A DNA stretch of 32,106 bases from Pseudomonadota bacterium (GCA_021795795.1 JAJYPA010000039.1:1-32106), one strand, 5' to 3'; numbered from the stretch's first letter, positions 8,480 through 17,370 are shown. Notes: generated by a model not told the origin, from the sequence alone. Made by a program: numbers and translations.

Positions 8480-8681
8480 AAACGGGCACCTCGAAAAACC
8501 GTCACGGGCTGACGCCAGCTCTGCGTTAGCATGTTCGAGTGCAAGGAGCCGCGGGCTTACACCAGCTTCGCGTTCAGCGAGCAACGAGACATATCAAGCA
8601 GATAGGCGAGGCGCGGGCTTACGCCAGCTGCGCAATACGCCGCAATCGGACAGCGCAGTAGGTTTTTCGAGGCGCCCAAAC
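8480..8681 (+). mobile_element. 194-bp MITE with 17-bp inverted ends and AAAC duplication
   Basis: The left end at 8484-8500 is GGGCACCTCGAAAAACC and the right end at 8661-8677, read on the other strand, is GGGCGCCTCGAAAAACC (16 of 17 identical). AAAC flanks both sides (8480-8483 and 8678-8681). Inside are three imperfect direct repeats of the form GGGCTTACGCCAGCT followed by a GCG-rich tail, starting at about 8506, 8553 and 8615. No protein is encoded. It is unrelated in sequence to the multi-hairpin family. It lies between the divergent trxB and hemH genes, only about 20 bp ahead of the hemH start, so it may have moved or replaced the hemH promoter. Confidence 0.7.
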
Positions 8682-8699
8682 AAAGTTAAGGACAGTGGC

Positions 8700-9812
8700 A
8701 TGAAATATCAAGGTGAACCCCAGTACGCACACGGTAGCGCCGAGCGGATGGGCGTGCTGTTACTCAATCTCGGCACACCGGACGAACCGACCACACCCGC
8801 CCTGCGCCGCTACCTGAAGCAATTCTTATCCGACCCGCGCGTCATCGAGTTGCCCAAACTCCTGTGGTGGCCGATTCTGAACCTGATTATCCTCAACACA
8901 CGTCCTAAAAAGTCAGCCGCCGCTTACCGGGAAGTGTGGGATCACTACGAGGACGGGTCGCCTTTACTCACCATTTCCCGACAGCAGCAACGCGGCTTGC
9001 AGGAGCGCTTGTCGCAACAGATGGCCGGCCCCGTCTCGGTTGCTCTGGGCATGCGCTATGGCAACCCTTCGGTCGCCACAGCACTGGCCGAGCTGCGCGA
9101 TGCCGGTGCGCGTCGGATATTGGTTTTGCCCATGTACCCGCAATACGCCGCCGCCACGACCGCTTCGACCTTCGATGCTGTTTTCGATGAACTGAAAACC
9201 TGGCGCTGGGTGCCTGAGCTGCGCTTCGTGAATCATTACCATCGCGAACCGGCCTACCTCGATGCACTGGCCGCCAGCGTTCGTGAACATTTTGCCGAAC
9301 ACGGTCAGCCACAAAAGTTGGTAATGAGCTTTCATGGTGTGCCCAAGCGTTATCTTCTGGCGGGCGACCCCTATCACTGCGAATGCCACGTGACCGGACG
9401 CCTGTTGGCCGACCGCCTTGGCCTAACACCCGATCAATACATGGTGACGTTCCAATCCCGTTTTGGTCGTGAGGAATGGCTCAAACCTTACACCGATGAA
9501 ACCTTGAAAGGATTACCCGCCAAAGGCATCAAGCACATTGCTGTCATCTGCCCCGGCTTTTCTGCCGATTGCCTGGAAACCATCGAAGAGATCGGTCAGG
9601 AAAACCGCGAATATTTTGAAGAAGCCGGCGGCGAAACCTATCACTACATTCCTGCCTTAAACGATCGAGACGATCATCTAGATGCCCTGACGCATTTGAT
9701 TCGTCGCCACACACAAGGCTGGATCGAACACAGCGGCTTCGATGCCGAGGCCGACGCACAGGAACGTGACCGGGTACGCGCCAACGCCCTCGCCATGGGC
9801 GCCGAACGATGA
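8700..9812 (+). CDS. hemH: Ferrochelatase
   Basis: The 370-residue enzyme inserts ferrous iron into protoporphyrin IX, the last step of haem b synthesis. Motifs are VLLLNLGTPDEPTTPALRRY near the N-terminus, SFHGVPKRYLLAGDPYHCEC with the catalytic His (about residue 206), TFQSRFGREEWLKPYTDE, and CPGFSADCLETIEEIGQENR with the conserved Glu. The ATG at 8700 follows AAGGAC; the frame is open upstream but that part lies inside the MITE. The stop overlaps the ATG of the next gene (ATGA at 9809-9812), so they are translationally coupled. It is expected to act as a peripheral membrane or cytoplasmic protein. Confidence 0.95.
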   Translation: MKYQGEPQYAHGSAERMGVLLLNLGTPDEPTTPALRRYLKQFLSDPRVIELPKLLWWPILNLIILNTRPKKSAAAYREVWDHYEDGSPLLTISRQQQRGLQERLSQQMAGPVSVALGMRYGNPSVATALAELRDAGARRILVLPMYPQYAAATTASTFDAVFDELKTWRWVPELRFVNHYHREPAYLDALAASVREHFAEHGQPQKLVMSFHGVPKRYLLAGDPYHCECHVTGRLLADRLGLTPDQYMVTFQSRFGREEWLKPYTDETLKGLPAKGIKHIAVICPGFSADCLETIEEIGQENREYFEEAGGETYHYIPALNDRDDHLDALTHLIRRHTQGWIEHSGFDAEADAQERDRVRANALAMGAER

Positions 9813-10597
9813 GCGTTGCATCCGGCAGGTCCATGCCGATTGGCGTGCTGATCATTGGCGACGAAATCCTCTCCGGCCGCCGCAAAGACACGCATCTGGC
9901 CGCCGTCATCGAACGGTTGGCACCGCGCGGACGTCAACCCGATTGGGCACAGATGATCGGTGACGACGCCGATCGCATCGAAAGCACCCTGCGCGACAGC
10001 AGGCGAACGGGTAGCATCGTCTTCTGTTTCGGCGGTATCGGTGCCACGCCGGACGATCTCACCCGCGCCAGTGCCGCCCGGGCATTCGAGCGGCCACTCA
10101 CGCGCCATCCCGAAGCCGAGCGCCGCATCATTGCCCAGTTCGGTGAAGCGGCCTTCCCGCATCGGGTGCACATGGCGGATTTTCCGGATCAGGTCGATCT
10201 GATTCCAAACCCCGTCAACAACGTGGCAGGTTTTTATCTGGAAAACCATTTTTTCATGCCCGGCTTTCCGCAAATGGCCCACCCGATGCTCGACTGGATT
10301 CTGGCTCATCCACTGGCTTCACTCGGTACGCTGGATTATCGCGAACAGTCGCTCTGGACCATCGGCGCCTCGGAAAGTGATCTGCTGCCCACCATGACCG
10401 GGCTCTGCGCCGAATTCCCCAATCTCAAGTTTTTCAGCCTGCCGATCGGGCAGGGCGAACGACGCCTGATCGAGCTTGGCTTCAAAGGTGCTTCCGAGCG
10501 AGTTGCGCATGCCATGAAAGCATTGCAGAATCAACTTGATGCACTGGACGTGACCCACCAGTCCGAGCGGCCACCAACCGAGTCAGCTCAGACCTGA
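9809..10597 (+). CDS. CinA N-terminal/MoaB-like molybdopterin-binding domain protein
   Basis: The 262-residue protein belongs to the MoaB/MogA-fold group found in CinA N-termini. The start region MPIGVLIIGDEILSGRRKDT and FCFGGIGATPDDLTRASAAR (compare the usual TGGLGPTPDDLT) are diagnostic. The C-terminal CinA deamidase domain for NMN is missing, so this is a stand-alone domain protein; such proteins are common and their substrate is not established. Its ATG overlaps the hemH stop. A 96-bp gap with no terminator separates it from the HAD phosphatase gene, which may belong to the same transcript. Confidence 0.85.
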   Translation: MSVASGRSMPIGVLIIGDEILSGRRKDTHLAAVIERLAPRGRQPDWAQMIGDDADRIESTLRDSRRTGSIVFCFGGIGATPDDLTRASAARAFERPLTRHPEAERRIIAQFGEAAFPHRVHMADFPDQVDLIPNPVNNVAGFYLENHFFMPGFPQMAHPMLDWILAHPLASLGTLDYREQSLWTIGASESDLLPTMTGLCAEFPNLKFFSLPIGQGERRLIELGFKGASERVAHAMKALQNQLDALDVTHQSERPPTESAQT

Positions 10598-10693
10598 GCC
10601 ACGCCCGCCGTGGTGCACAAAGCCGCATCACGCCTTCGGTTTTTGCTTTGGTGTTGAAACCACTCAAGCGCCTGTTTACGGGAGGAAAGCTCC

Positions 10694-11485
10694 ATGCAGA
10701 CCACAACGCAAGCGGTTATTTTTGATATCGGTGGCGTACTGCTCGATGGCAATACGCCGATGCCCGGCGCGGTAGCAGCACTCGCCCGCTTGCGCGAGGC
10801 CGACATTCCTTTCCTGCTTTTGACCAACACCACGCGTCGCAGTCATGCGGATTTGCTTGCCAATCTGCACGAGGCCGGACTGAACGTGTCAGCGCAGCAA
10901 TTGCTCACGCCCGCACGTGCCGCCGCAGAATGGCTGCAATCCTACCAGACGCATGGCGTTTTGCTGATTCACCCCGGATTACTACCGGATTTTGCCGGGG
11001 TCGATACCACGCTGATCGGGCAGAAAACGGACACCACTGCCCCCCGAGCCGTCATCATCGGCGACGCAGGCGAAGGCTTTACCTACACCACACTCAACGC
11101 CGCCTTTCGGGAACTCATGGCCGGAGCCACGCTAATTTCGCTGTCCGACAGTCGCTATTTTCGTGAAGTCGACGGCCTGTCACTCGATGCCGGTCCCTTC
11201 GTTCGGCTGCTGGAAAACGCGGCGGGCGTCACCGCCATCGCCATGGGCAAACCGGGCGCGTCTTTCTTCCGGCAGGCCATAGCCGCACTCGGCTTTTGCG
11301 CAGAAAACATCACCCTGATCGGTGACGATGTGCACAGTGATATTCTGGGTGCACACGCCGTTGGTTTGCAGACCATCCTGGTTCAAACAGGTAAGTACCA
11401 GGCCGGCGATGAAGAACAAGCCCCGGAAACCACTGTGCTCGCCAAGGATGTTCTGGCGAGCGTGCATTTAGTGCACAGGCGCTGA
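10694..11485 (+). CDS. HAD-IIA family phosphatase, LHPP-like
   Basis: The 263-residue protein is a HAD hydrolase with a class IIA cap. Motif I is VIFDIGGVLLDGNTPMPGAV, with the nucleophile Asp; the usual second Asp is replaced by Gly, as in the LHPP subgroup (phospholysine phosphohistidine inorganic pyrophosphate phosphatase). Motif II is LLTNTTRRS, the motif III Lys lies in AMGKPGASFF, and motif IV is LIGDDVHSDILGAHAVGLQT. The likely activity is phosphoester or phosphoramide hydrolysis; the substrate is unknown. The start is well set by GGAGG at 10681-10685. It ends 5 bp from the 3' end of the convergent phoD gene. Confidence 0.87.
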   Translation: MQTTTQAVIFDIGGVLLDGNTPMPGAVAALARLREADIPFLLLTNTTRRSHADLLANLHEAGLNVSAQQLLTPARAAAEWLQSYQTHGVLLIHPGLLPDFAGVDTTLIGQKTDTTAPRAVIIGDAGEGFTYTTLNAAFRELMAGATLISLSDSRYFREVDGLSLDAGPFVRLLENAAGVTAIAMGKPGASFFRQAIAALGFCAENITLIGDDVHSDILGAHAVGLQTILVQTGKYQAGDEEQAPETTVLAKDVLASVHLVHRR

Positions 11486-11490
11486 AAACA

Positions 11491-13725
11491 TTAGTTCGCG
11501 CGCGTCACCTTGCCGGTTTGCGGTTCGAAAACAAAACGTTGGTGGCTGAACGACTGCGCCAGTTTGGCGGCATCGCCTGTTAAATTCTGGCTGACGACGG
11601 CTTGATCGATCAGCAGATAATCGACCTGGGTTTGTGCCGCATTCACGCGGAAAACCATAATCCCGTGGTGGGTTGTATCGGCAAATACAATCGGCTCATC
11701 GGCAGGCGCGGACGCTTGAAGGGTCTGATCGAGCCCCAGCACCAAGGCTTGATTGGCCGCCGCTTTTTGCGTTGCATCCAGCCCCGGCAAGCCGGCAATC
11801 GCCGATTCCACGAAATTGTTGAACGTACCCGAGCTGATGGCAGGACCGGTAAAATCCGCCACGGGCATTGCCATGGCGCTGGTTTGGTGTTGCGTGACGA
11901 AACTCGCGTGAATATCGCCGGAGACCAGAAACGCGCCCGGTCGATTCGACAAGGTTTCCAAAAAAGCCTGTTTGCCTTGCGGAAACCCATCCCACTGATC
12001 CACATTGGGCTTGAACACTGTTTGGTAATCAGCAGGCAAGCTGGTGGCCGAGCGCAAATCCCAGCGCAAGGGAGCGGTTGAGACTGTGCTAATCACGTTG
12101 ATGAATGTGGCATCCGATGCCAGGGCATTCGCCAAAAACTGGCGTTGTGTTGAGCCCAGCGGGTCTTGTTCGTATTGCCCGGTTGCCTGCATGTACTGCG
12201 CATACAGATCAAAGGTCGGCTGCACGACGGCATAACGCGCGCCGAGCTCCGAGAAAAACGCCTGCTTGCCGATATGCAGGTAGGCGATGCCGCGCGGCAA
12301 GGCATCGTATGTGGTCGAATCTATGATCGGCAGCGTGCTCGCCCCCGAAATTTGACCCGCGGCAACGGCGGCATTGAACAGGGCAATGAGCTGATTGAAC
12401 ACAAAAGCGGAGACCAGGCCGGTGAGATCGTCGGTCGCCTTGGTTTGCGCATCGCCTGCGTAACCCGCCTGAAGGTATCCTTGCGCCAAAACCGGAATCA
12501 GGGCCGGAAGATAGCTGCCCCAAGGTGCAGTGGTCGTGTCCACATAGGGGCCAAAGTTTGCTTTAACGACATCGTAATTGGCTTGCCCAAAGATGCTCAC
12601 AAGCACCGGCTCGCTCATCACCACCTTGCCGGGAAAGCCGTCTTCGGGGATGAGGTGATCGGGTCGATAGCTGCGGTAATCGAGCAGCACGGCTTCCAGG
12701 TTCTGACCAAAGCGTAAGCGGCGATACAGCACATTATTCGGCCAAAGCGTGGCCGGGTCTTTGTTGAGCGCACCGCTGGCGATAGCAGGGTCATCCACCG
12801 GCATGAATTCGTAATACACCTGTTCGGCACGATCACGCCGTGGTGGGTTGTACTCATCTTCCCGGCCATTGAAATACGTGGCGGTCGCGCCCCAGCAATC
12901 GTCGGAATATTCGTGGTCATCCCAGATGCCGATCATCGGGTAACGCTCATGCACCTGCTGCAAGATCGGGTCGCTGCGGTACGTTTTGTACAAATCGCGG
13001 TAATTCGACACGCTGGAGGCAGCATAGTAAGGCGCGGTCGCATCGCCTAATTGAATAGCGCCTGCCGTGTCGGTAAAGGTGATGCTGCGCGGACTGCCCA
13101 CCGTTTGAAACGAGGGATCGCCCGTGGTCTCGTAGATGTAATCGCCGATTTGCAGGATGAAATCCAAATCCGGCTCGGTTTGCAGCAGGTAGGCCCACAC
13201 GTTGTAATACCGGCCGATGTAATCTTGGCACGAGGTGACGGCGTAGCTGACCGGCACGTTGGCCGCCGGATCGGGCGCAGTTTTAGTTCGCCCGGTACGC
13301 GAGCTGGCCCAGGTCTGGTTGCCGGTGGCTACCAGAAAACGGTAGTAATACGTCGTTCCGGGCTTCAGACCAGCCACTTTCAAACGCAGGCAATGATCGT
13401 GCGCGGCGGCAACGGGCACGGCGAATTCATCGACGACCAGATTGGCAAAATCATTCTGGGCGCTGACTTGAACGCGCAACTGCCCTTCGGTTTGCGGGTC
13501 GAGTTTACCCAAACGCGTCCAGAGAATGACCGAGTTTGCGGCCGGATCACCCGAAGCCACCGACTGCGGAAAATAGCTGGTGTCAGTCGAAATGTTTTCC
13601 GCCCCACTATCACTGCCACCACAAGCGGCCAATGCGCCTGCTGAGGCTGTCAGCACAATCAACTTGAGAAACTGGCGGCGGCTACTGGAATGAGCCAGAG
13701 CGGGTAATGGCGAGGTTGCGTTCAT
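11491..13725 (-). CDS. phoD: PhoD-like alkaline phosphatase, Tat-exported
   Basis: The 744-residue protein is a calcium/iron-type PhoD phosphatase. The N-terminus has the twin-arginine motif SSSRRQFLK (R16-R17), a hydrophobic stretch and the sequence ALAAC (C35), so it is exported folded and may be lipid-anchored. A PhoD N-terminal domain follows (FPQSVASGDPAANSVILWTR), then the catalytic metallophosphatase core with ILQIGDYIYE, IGIWDDHEYSDDCWG and, near the C-terminus, FLVSGDIHASFV. The family is usually about 500-600 residues; here an insert rich in Ala/Tyr lies in the middle. The start at 13725 follows AGGAAG; the frame open to 13839 is not signal-like. It would release phosphate from extracellular phosphodiesters. 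No Pho box was recognised. Confidence 0.88.
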   Translation of the reverse strand: MNATSPLPALAHSSSRRQFLKLIVLTASAGALAACGGSDSGAENISTDTSYFPQSVASGDPAANSVILWTRLGKLDPQTEGQLRVQVSAQNDFANLVVDEFAVPVAAAHDHCLRLKVAGLKPGTTYYYRFLVATGNQTWASSRTGRTKTAPDPAANVPVSYAVTSCQDYIGRYYNVWAYLLQTEPDLDFILQIGDYIYETTGDPSFQTVGSPRSITFTDTAGAIQLGDATAPYYAASSVSNYRDLYKTYRSDPILQQVHERYPMIGIWDDHEYSDDCWGATATYFNGREDEYNPPRRDRAEQVYYEFMPVDDPAIASGALNKDPATLWPNNVLYRRLRFGQNLEAVLLDYRSYRPDHLIPEDGFPGKVVMSEPVLVSIFGQANYDVVKANFGPYVDTTTAPWGSYLPALIPVLAQGYLQAGYAGDAQTKATDDLTGLVSAFVFNQLIALFNAAVAAGQISGASTLPIIDSTTYDALPRGIAYLHIGKQAFFSELGARYAVVQPTFDLYAQYMQATGQYEQDPLGSTQRQFLANALASDATFINVISTVSTAPLRWDLRSATSLPADYQTVFKPNVDQWDGFPQGKQAFLETLSNRPGAFLVSGDIHASFVTQHQTSAMAMPVADFTGPAISSGTFNNFVESAIAGLPGLDATQKAAANQALVLGLDQTLQASAPADEPIVFADTTHHGIMVFRVNAAQTQVDYLLIDQAVVSQNLTGDAAKLAQSFSHQRFVFEPQTGKVTRAN

Positions 13726-13890
13726 TTTTGCACTTCCTGATTGATGGCAATGACAAGTCCTTGGCAAGGGGAACCACGCGGCATGGATACTTTTTCGGGT
13801 GTTCCCTTTGCGCGAGCTGCCAAGAGTGAAGAAGCACACTAACGGTTGCGTATGAAGTTTTTATGATCCGGGCAAACATAGCGAAGTGCT

Positions 13891-13917
13891 GAACTATTCT
13901 TCGGGTTTGGTATCAGA
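13891..13917 (+). promoter_or_regulatory. Putative sigma-E promoter of degP
   Basis: GAACTA at 13891-13896 and TCAGA at 13913-13917 are 16 bp apart. The envelope-stress sigma factor RpoE recognises GAACTT with a TCTGA/TCAAA-type -10 at this distance. It is oriented towards degP, a classical sigma-E target, with about 95 bp of leader to the ATG. Assigned by eye only. Confidence 0.4.
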
Positions 13918-14014
13918 AACATCATGCAACCGGTTGCCGCGCGGTTTTGTCGGTGCGGGCCGAGCTGGTTGCGATTCCAGAATCTATCGTTGTTTTATTC
14001 AGCAGAGGTAACGT

Positions 14015-15472
14015 ATGCGAACCCAGATTCTTGTTGATGCCATTCGTGCTGGCTTGCCGCGTCGTGGACGCCTGTTGTTGGCCGCCGCGTTGATTGCAGC
14101 TCCGTTGATGGCGATGACGCCGGCGGTCAGTTTTGCCGACACCGCCATGCCCGATTATGTGCAATTGGTGAAGCAGTCCAGCCCGTGGGTGGTGAATATC
14201 AGCACGGTGAGTAAACCCAAGGCACAGCCGACATTTGATAGCGGCGCCCAGCCGATTTTCCCACCGGGGCCGGCCGGCGATATGTTTCGCCGTTTTTTCG
14301 AGCAGCAGATGCCACAACAGCAAAATCAGGAGCCTATCCGCTCGCTGGGTTCAGGATTCATAATTTCCGCGGATGGTTACATCCTGACCAACGCACATGT
14401 CATTGATGATGCGAATAAAATCACGGTTCGGCTGCCTGATCAGCAGGAATATCCCGCCAAGGTCGTCGGCAAGGACAAGCGTACCGATATCGCCCTGATC
14501 AAGATCGACGCGAAGAATCTGCCGGTAGCGCCGATCGGCGATTCCGACAAGATTCAGGTGGGTGAATGGGTTCTGGCCATCGGCGAGCCATTCGGGCTGG
14601 ATCACAGTGCAACGCACGGCATCGTGTCTGCCTTGGGTCGCGATTTGCCGGACGAAAGCTACGTACCGTTCATTCAGACCGATGCGCCGGTCAATCCCGG
14701 CAACTCCGGCGGCCCGTTGATCGATGCCAGTGGCAAGGTCATCGGCATCAACTCGCAGATTTACACCAAATCCGGCGGGTATATGGGCATTTCGTTCGCC
14801 ATTCCAATCAATGTCGCCATGAATGTGGTCGATCAGATCAAGGCGACCGGTCATGTCACGCGGGGTTATCTCGGCGTGCTGATTCAGCCGGTCACCAATG
14901 ATCTGGCCAAATCCTTCGGACTGGACAGCACCAAAGGCGCATTGGTTGCCAAGGTCGAGCCGAACTCGCCAGCCGCAAAGGCAGGTCTGCAATCCGGCGA
15001 TATCATCCTCAAGTTCAACGACAAGGAAATCAAGCATTCAGGTGAACTGCCTATCCTGGTCGGCATGTCGCCGATCGGCAAACCGGCCACCTTGACCCTG
15101 ATGCGCGACGGCAAGCAGATGGAAGTGAGCGTCACGGTTGAAAAACTGGACAAGCAAGCACTTGCTGCCGAAGCCGGTACCAGCGAAGCCATCGAAAAAA
15201 TGGGGCTGAAAGTCTCGGCGTTGTCTCCCGATGAACTCCAGCAATTGAACATCAAATATGGTGTGAAGGTGAATGCCGTCGGCAACGACTCGCCGTTTGC
15301 CTCAATCATTGCACCCGGCGATGTACTGCTGGAAGTGAACCGGATGCCGATGAAATCGACCGCAGATCTGAAAAAGGCACTCGACAGCGCACCGAAAGAC
15401 CGACCGATTGCCATCCGGCTATTGCGAGATGGCCAGCCATTATTCATGGCGGTTCAACTCGGCGCACAGTAG
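14015..15472 (+). CDS. degP: Periplasmic serine protease DegP/MucD (HtrA)
   Basis: The 485-residue protease has a Sec signal peptide (basic start, hydrophobic 20-40, SFADTAMP cleavage region), a trypsin-like domain with the triad H128 (TNAHVID), D158 (DIALIKI) and S231 (GNSGGPL), and two PDZ domains (about 285-380 and 395-480). It degrades and refolds misfolded envelope proteins in the periplasm. The start ATG 14015 follows AGAGGT. The upstream sigma-E-like promoter fits its role. After the stop comes a partial multi-hairpin element, and the first good terminator is not met until 15745. Confidence 0.95.
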   Translation: MRTQILVDAIRAGLPRRGRLLLAAALIAAPLMAMTPAVSFADTAMPDYVQLVKQSSPWVVNISTVSKPKAQPTFDSGAQPIFPPGPAGDMFRRFFEQQMPQQQNQEPIRSLGSGFIISADGYILTNAHVIDDANKITVRLPDQQEYPAKVVGKDKRTDIALIKIDAKNLPVAPIGDSDKIQVGEWVLAIGEPFGLDHSATHGIVSALGRDLPDESYVPFIQTDAPVNPGNSGGPLIDASGKVIGINSQIYTKSGGYMGISFAIPINVAMNVVDQIKATGHVTRGYLGVLIQPVTNDLAKSFGLDSTKGALVAKVEPNSPAAKAGLQSGDIILKFNDKEIKHSGELPILVGMSPIGKPATLTLMRDGKQMEVSVTVEKLDKQALAAEAGTSEAIEKMGLKVSALSPDELQQLNIKYGVKVNAVGNDSPFASIIAPGDVLLEVNRMPMKSTADLKKALDSAPKDRPIAIRLLRDGQPLFMAVQLGAQ

Positions 15473-15482
15473 GTCAATAACC

Positions 15483-15569
15483 CGCCTCTGAATATGCTCA
15501 GAGGCGACGCGGCACAGTCCTGTGCCGCCATTTTCCAATGCTAGACCATAAGTTCACCATCGGAAAATG
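15483..15569 (-). repeat. Partial multi-hairpin element, copy C
   Basis: Three consecutive hairpins, CGCCTCTGA/TCAGAGGCG (15483-15506), GCGGCACAG/CTGTGCCGC (15509-15528) and CATTTTCC/GGAAAATG (15529-15569), repeat in order and in inverse orientation the right half of copy A at 6068-6146. The stems are perfect but the bases differ from copy A. The half carrying the conserved ATTCCATCC block is missing, so this is a truncated member. It begins 10 bp after the degP stop codon. Confidence 0.65.
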
Positions 15570-15744
15570 GCTCGAAAAAACTCAATCCGGGATAGCCCAA
15601 ACACGAGACGGACAAAAGTCCGGGCCATCGGCAGAACAAGACCAGTGCCATTTTAAGGATTGATTATCAATTTTTTTGAATGACCTGGTGAACTTTGAGC
15701 CTGGCGCACCATCTTAAGAATTGGCTCCTCAAGGAAGAACCATT
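15570..15744. other. Non-coding stretch between degP and the terminator
   Basis: No open frame of note. ATTGA-TTA-TCAAT followed by seven T residues near 15660-15678 could be a weak terminator. The rest (to 15744) carries no repeat or tRNA that I can recognise. Confidence 0.4.
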
Positions 15745-15772
15745 GCCCCGAATGATACGGGGCTTTTTTTTT
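15745..15772 (+). terminator. Strong rho-independent terminator, orphan position
   Basis: GCCCCG and CGGGGC arms around AATGATA are followed by nine T residues. The nearest upstream gene is degP, 272 bp away, with the partial element between. It either ends the degP transcript or an unannotated small RNA. Confidence 0.85.
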
Positions 15773-15840
15773 GCTCGTTTTCCACGCCACGCATCACGCT
15801 GCTAGACTCCACCGCAATTCATACACGAAGCGGAGCTTTC

Positions 15841-16611
15841 ATGCGGGTCATTTCATTCAACGCCAATGGCATTCGCTCTGCGGCACGCAAGGGATTTTTC
15901 GACTGGTTGAGCAAACAGAATGCCGATTTTGTCTGCATCCAGGAAACCAAGGCACAAGCCGACCAACTCACCGCAGCCGAATTTTGCCCATCTGGCTACA
16001 CCTGCCAGTACGTTTGCGCCGAGAAGAAGGGGTACAGCGGTGTTGCCATTTACGCGCGTCGTCCGCCCGAGGCCATTATCACCCAACTGGGCCTGCCCGA
16101 ATTCGATGCCGAGGGCCGTTACTGCGCCTTCGAATATCCTGAGCTCATGGTGGCCTCGCTCTATCTGCCCTCCGGGTCGGCGGGCGATCATCGCCAGGAA
16201 TCGAAAGACCGTTTCCTCACCGCCTATCTGCCGATGCTGGAAAGCTATCTTCAAAAACAGCACAAACCGCTGATTCTCTGCGGCGACTGGAATATCGCGC
16301 ACAAAGAAATTGATTTGAAAAACTGGAAAAGCAACCAGAAGAACTCCGGCTTTTTGCCGCATGAACGGGCGTGGCTGGATGAATTATTCGACCGGTTGGG
16401 CTATGTGGACGCGCATCGCCTCGTCGCCCCCGGCGAGGCCGTGTACACCTGGTGGTCGAATCGGGCCAATGCCTGGGAAAATAACGTGGGCTGGCGCATT
16501 GACTATCAGATCATCACGCCCGATCTCGCCAACCGGGTTGAGCGTGCGAGTGTGTATCGTGACGAGAAGTTTTCCGACCACGCCCCGCTGATCATTGATT
16601 ACCGGGATTGA
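15841..16611 (+). CDS. xthA: Exodeoxyribonuclease III
   Basis: The 256-residue DNA repair enzyme acts as AP endonuclease and 3'-5' exonuclease. Visible active-site motifs are SFNANGIRSA (Asn), CIQETKAQ (metal-binding Glu), YLPSGSAG, CGDWNIAH (Asp/Asn), and at the end DEKFSDHAPLIID (Asp-His). WRIDYQIITP is the conserved Arg-Ile-Asp-Tyr block. The start ATG 15841 follows GGAG at 15832-15835; the open frame upstream runs over the terminator and is not coding. It ends 12 bp from the convergent terC-like gene. Confidence 0.95.
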   Translation: MRVISFNANGIRSAARKGFFDWLSKQNADFVCIQETKAQADQLTAAEFCPSGYTCQYVCAEKKGYSGVAIYARRPPEAIITQLGLPEFDAEGRYCAFEYPELMVASLYLPSGSAGDHRQESKDRFLTAYLPMLESYLQKQHKPLILCGDWNIAHKEIDLKNWKSNQKNSGFLPHERAWLDELFDRLGYVDAHRLVAPGEAVYTWWSNRANAWENNVGWRIDYQIITPDLANRVERASVYRDEKFSDHAPLIIDYRD

Positions 16612-16623
16612 ACCCGGCGCCTA

Positions 16624-17370
16624 TTACAGTGCTTTGGACGTCAGCTGCTCACGCTTTTTGCGCATGCGGATATTGAGCGACTCGACCACCAGCGAAAACG
16701 CCATCGCCGAATAGATGTAGCCCTTGGGCACATGCTGGCCGAACGATTCGGCGATCAGGAACACACCCACCAGAATCAGGAACGACAGCGCCAACATCTT
16801 GATGGTGGGGTGACGCTCGACAAACTGACTGATGGATTTGGCCGCGAGCATCATCACCAGCACAGCCGCTACAATAGCGACGACCATGATTTCGATGTGC
16901 TTCACCAAGCCGATGGCTGTGATCACCGAATCCAGTGAAAACACGATATCGATCAAGGCGATCTGGATCACCACTGTCCACAACCCAACTTTTTTCAGCG
17001 CGGAGCCTGTCGTGGCGACTTCCACCTGCCCGCCGGTTTCCATGGTGTCGTGCATTTCCGTTACGGCTTTATAGACGAGGAACAGACCGCCAACGAGTAA
17101 AATCAGATCACGTCCGGAAAATGCCAGGTTACCGACATGGAGAAACGGCTTGGTCAGCCCCATCAACCACACCAGCGAAAAAAGCAGACCAATCCGCGTC
17201 ACCATCGCCAGTGCCAGGCCAAAGAACCGACCGGCCGCCCGCTGGCTTTCCGGGAGCTTGGAAACCAGAATCGCAATCACGATGATGTTATCGATGCCGA
17301 GCACGATCTCAAGCGCGGTCAAGGTTGCGAAGGCAACCCATGTTTCTGGGGAAAGCAGTAGTTCAATCAT
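16624..17370 (-). CDS. TerC family integral membrane protein
   Basis: The 248-residue protein has about seven helices. The TerC signatures LTALEIVLGIDNIIVIAILV (residues about 18-37) and ALIDIVFSLDSVITAIGLV carry the conserved Asp residues thought to bind a divalent metal. TerC proteins are linked to manganese export or metal loading of secreted enzymes and to tellurite resistance. The end of this protein (PKGYIYSAMAFSLVVESLN) is exactly the part that precedes the CBS linker in the YoaE-type remnant at 1570, but here the protein stops with RMRKKREQLTSKAL and is a stand-alone TerC. No yybP-ykoY riboswitch was recognised upstream. Confidence 0.9.
   Translation of the reverse strand: MIELLLSPETWVAFATLTALEIVLGIDNIIVIAILVSKLPESQRAAGRFFGLALAMVTRIGLLFSLVWLMGLTKPFLHVGNLAFSGRDLILLVGGLFLVYKAVTEMHDTMETGGQVEVATTGSALKKVGLWTVVIQIALIDIVFSLDSVITAIGLVKHIEIMVVAIVAAVLVMMLAAKSISQFVERHPTIKMLALSFLILVGVFLIAESFGQHVPKGYIYSAMAFSLVVESLNIRMRKKREQLTSKAL

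Noticed and set aside
8506..8640. Three repeats suggesting a CRISPR array
   Set aside because: The repeats are imperfect, unevenly spaced (47 and 62 bp) and lie inside a bounded element with inverted ends; no cas genes are near.
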